Of a stretch of 32,226 nucleotides of DNA, positions 31,811-32,226 are shown piece after piece. Within the stretch, counting starts at the first letter, position 1, and the number at the start of each line of letters is the position of its first letter. Both the position numbers and the translations under genes were made by a program. Source of the stretch: Saprospiraceae bacterium (GTDB taxonomy: Bacteria; Bacteroidota; Bacteroidia; Chitinophagales; Saprospiraceae). The notes under the pieces are model-generated. The model worked only from the letters and a program-made list of their open reading frames with translations. It was not told the origin of the DNA and ran no database searches. The stretch is from positions 7,020 to 39,245 of the forward strand of contig JAGOIB010000006.1 in NCBI GenBank assembly GCA_017995875.1. Direction: 5' to 3'.

Positions 31811-32226
31811 TTATTCGATGATAATCATCTTCTTCGTTGCTGTGTATTCGTTAGCATCAAGTCTGTAGTACATAACGCCTACTGAAGACATTTCTTTGCT
31901 GCTGATAGTAATTGTGTTATAGCCCTTCACAGAAACCTGCTCCTTGACTAATACAACCTTACCAGTAACATCAAATACTGTCAGTACAACATTACCTGCT
32001 TCAGGAAGATCATAACCGATCGATGTGTTACCCTTGAATGGATTTGGTTCGTTCTGATACAGTGCGAACTCAGCTCCAATCTCAGCACCACGGAAGGTTA
32101 ACTTAAGATCCTTGATGTCAGATGAAGTGTTGTATGCTTCAGCCTCAGTCACATTTGAGTTGAGGTTGATCATATTGCTTAACTGACCTGCTGCTGTAGC
32201 CTGGAAGTGAAGTGTGAAGAGAACAT
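31811..32226 (-). CDS. Giant secreted protein D, C-terminal end only (cohesin-like end and T9SS sorting domain)
   Basis: The frame is open from the stop at 31811 to the window edge (about 137 residues); the internal ATG at 32173 is not the real start. Residues translated from the edge read VLFTLHFQATAAGQLSNMI and continue to EAEAYNTSSDIKDLKLTFRG. They parallel protein A closely (VLFTLVLKAGTTTKLSEAI, AEAYNTDSDIMDLALTFRG), so this is the end of the same cohesin-like domain. A type A sorting domain follows (YQNEPNPF, SIGYDLPEAGNVVLTVFDVTG, EYTATKKMIIIE). D is thus a fourth member of the family and nearer to A than to its closer neighbour C. The rest lies to the right of this window. Confidence 0.9.
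   Translation of the reverse strand, partial: VLFTLHFQATAAGQLSNMINLNSNVTEAEAYNTSSDIKDLKLTFRGAEIGAEFALYQNEPNPFKGNTSIGYDLPEAGNVVLTVFDVTGKVVLVKEQVSVKGYNTITISSKEMSSVGVMYYRLDANEYTATKKMIIIE

Overview
The window comes from a Bacteroidota chromosome, most likely Saprospiria/Saprospiraceae-like (inference). Support: at least eleven sequences match the Bacteroidota -7 promoter box TAnnTTTG; several proteins are typical of the phylum (DUF2795, DUF4293, BatE-like, OstA-like, viroplasmin-type RNase H); and three very large secreted proteins end in type A Type IX secretion (T9SS) sorting domains. No CRISPR array, insertion sequence, integrase or phage gene was found.

Positions 1-9,810 are a compact housekeeping block: a MacB/FtsX-type permease (cut by the window edge), queA, a DUF2795 protein, cmk, a coupled OstA-like/BatE-like pair, a DUF4293 membrane protein, tRNA-Ser(GGA), tatD, an RNase H, and a coupled ruvX-def pair. 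Genes are tightly packed, with ATGA overlaps and very short predicted leaders.

Positions 9,886-25,735 hold three head-to-tail minus-strand genes, each followed by its own hairpin terminator, for secreted proteins of 1509, 2157 and 1333 residues, here called A, B and C. All three have a signal peptide, a shared Cys-containing N-terminal module, a long run of HYR-like modules, and one common C-terminal cassette: a carboxypeptidase-regulatory-like beta domain, a dockerin-like helix pair, a WRFV/PDPYNP linker, a cohesin-like beta domain and a T9SS sorting domain. B carries ten tandem HYR-like units with a period of about 81 residues. The 3' end of a fourth relative, D, enters at the right edge (31,811-32,226) and is closest to A.

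Between C and D lies a different set: a plus-strand two-gene unit (a 1143-residue FG-GAP/VCBS plus ASPIC/UnbV lipoprotein and a small unknown lipoprotein), convergent with a minus-strand HTTM membrane protein related to vitamin K-dependent gamma-carboxylase. The HTTM protein keeps residues aligned with the human enzyme's active-site His and Lys.

The most interesting reading is that 9.9-32.2 kb encodes a cell-surface assembly system: T9SS-exported, disulfide-rich, Ca-binding proteins carrying both dockerin-like and cohesin-like modules in one chain, next to a calcium-loop lipoprotein and a carboxylase-like membrane enzyme. The architecture is read from the sequence; assembly and modification are inferences.
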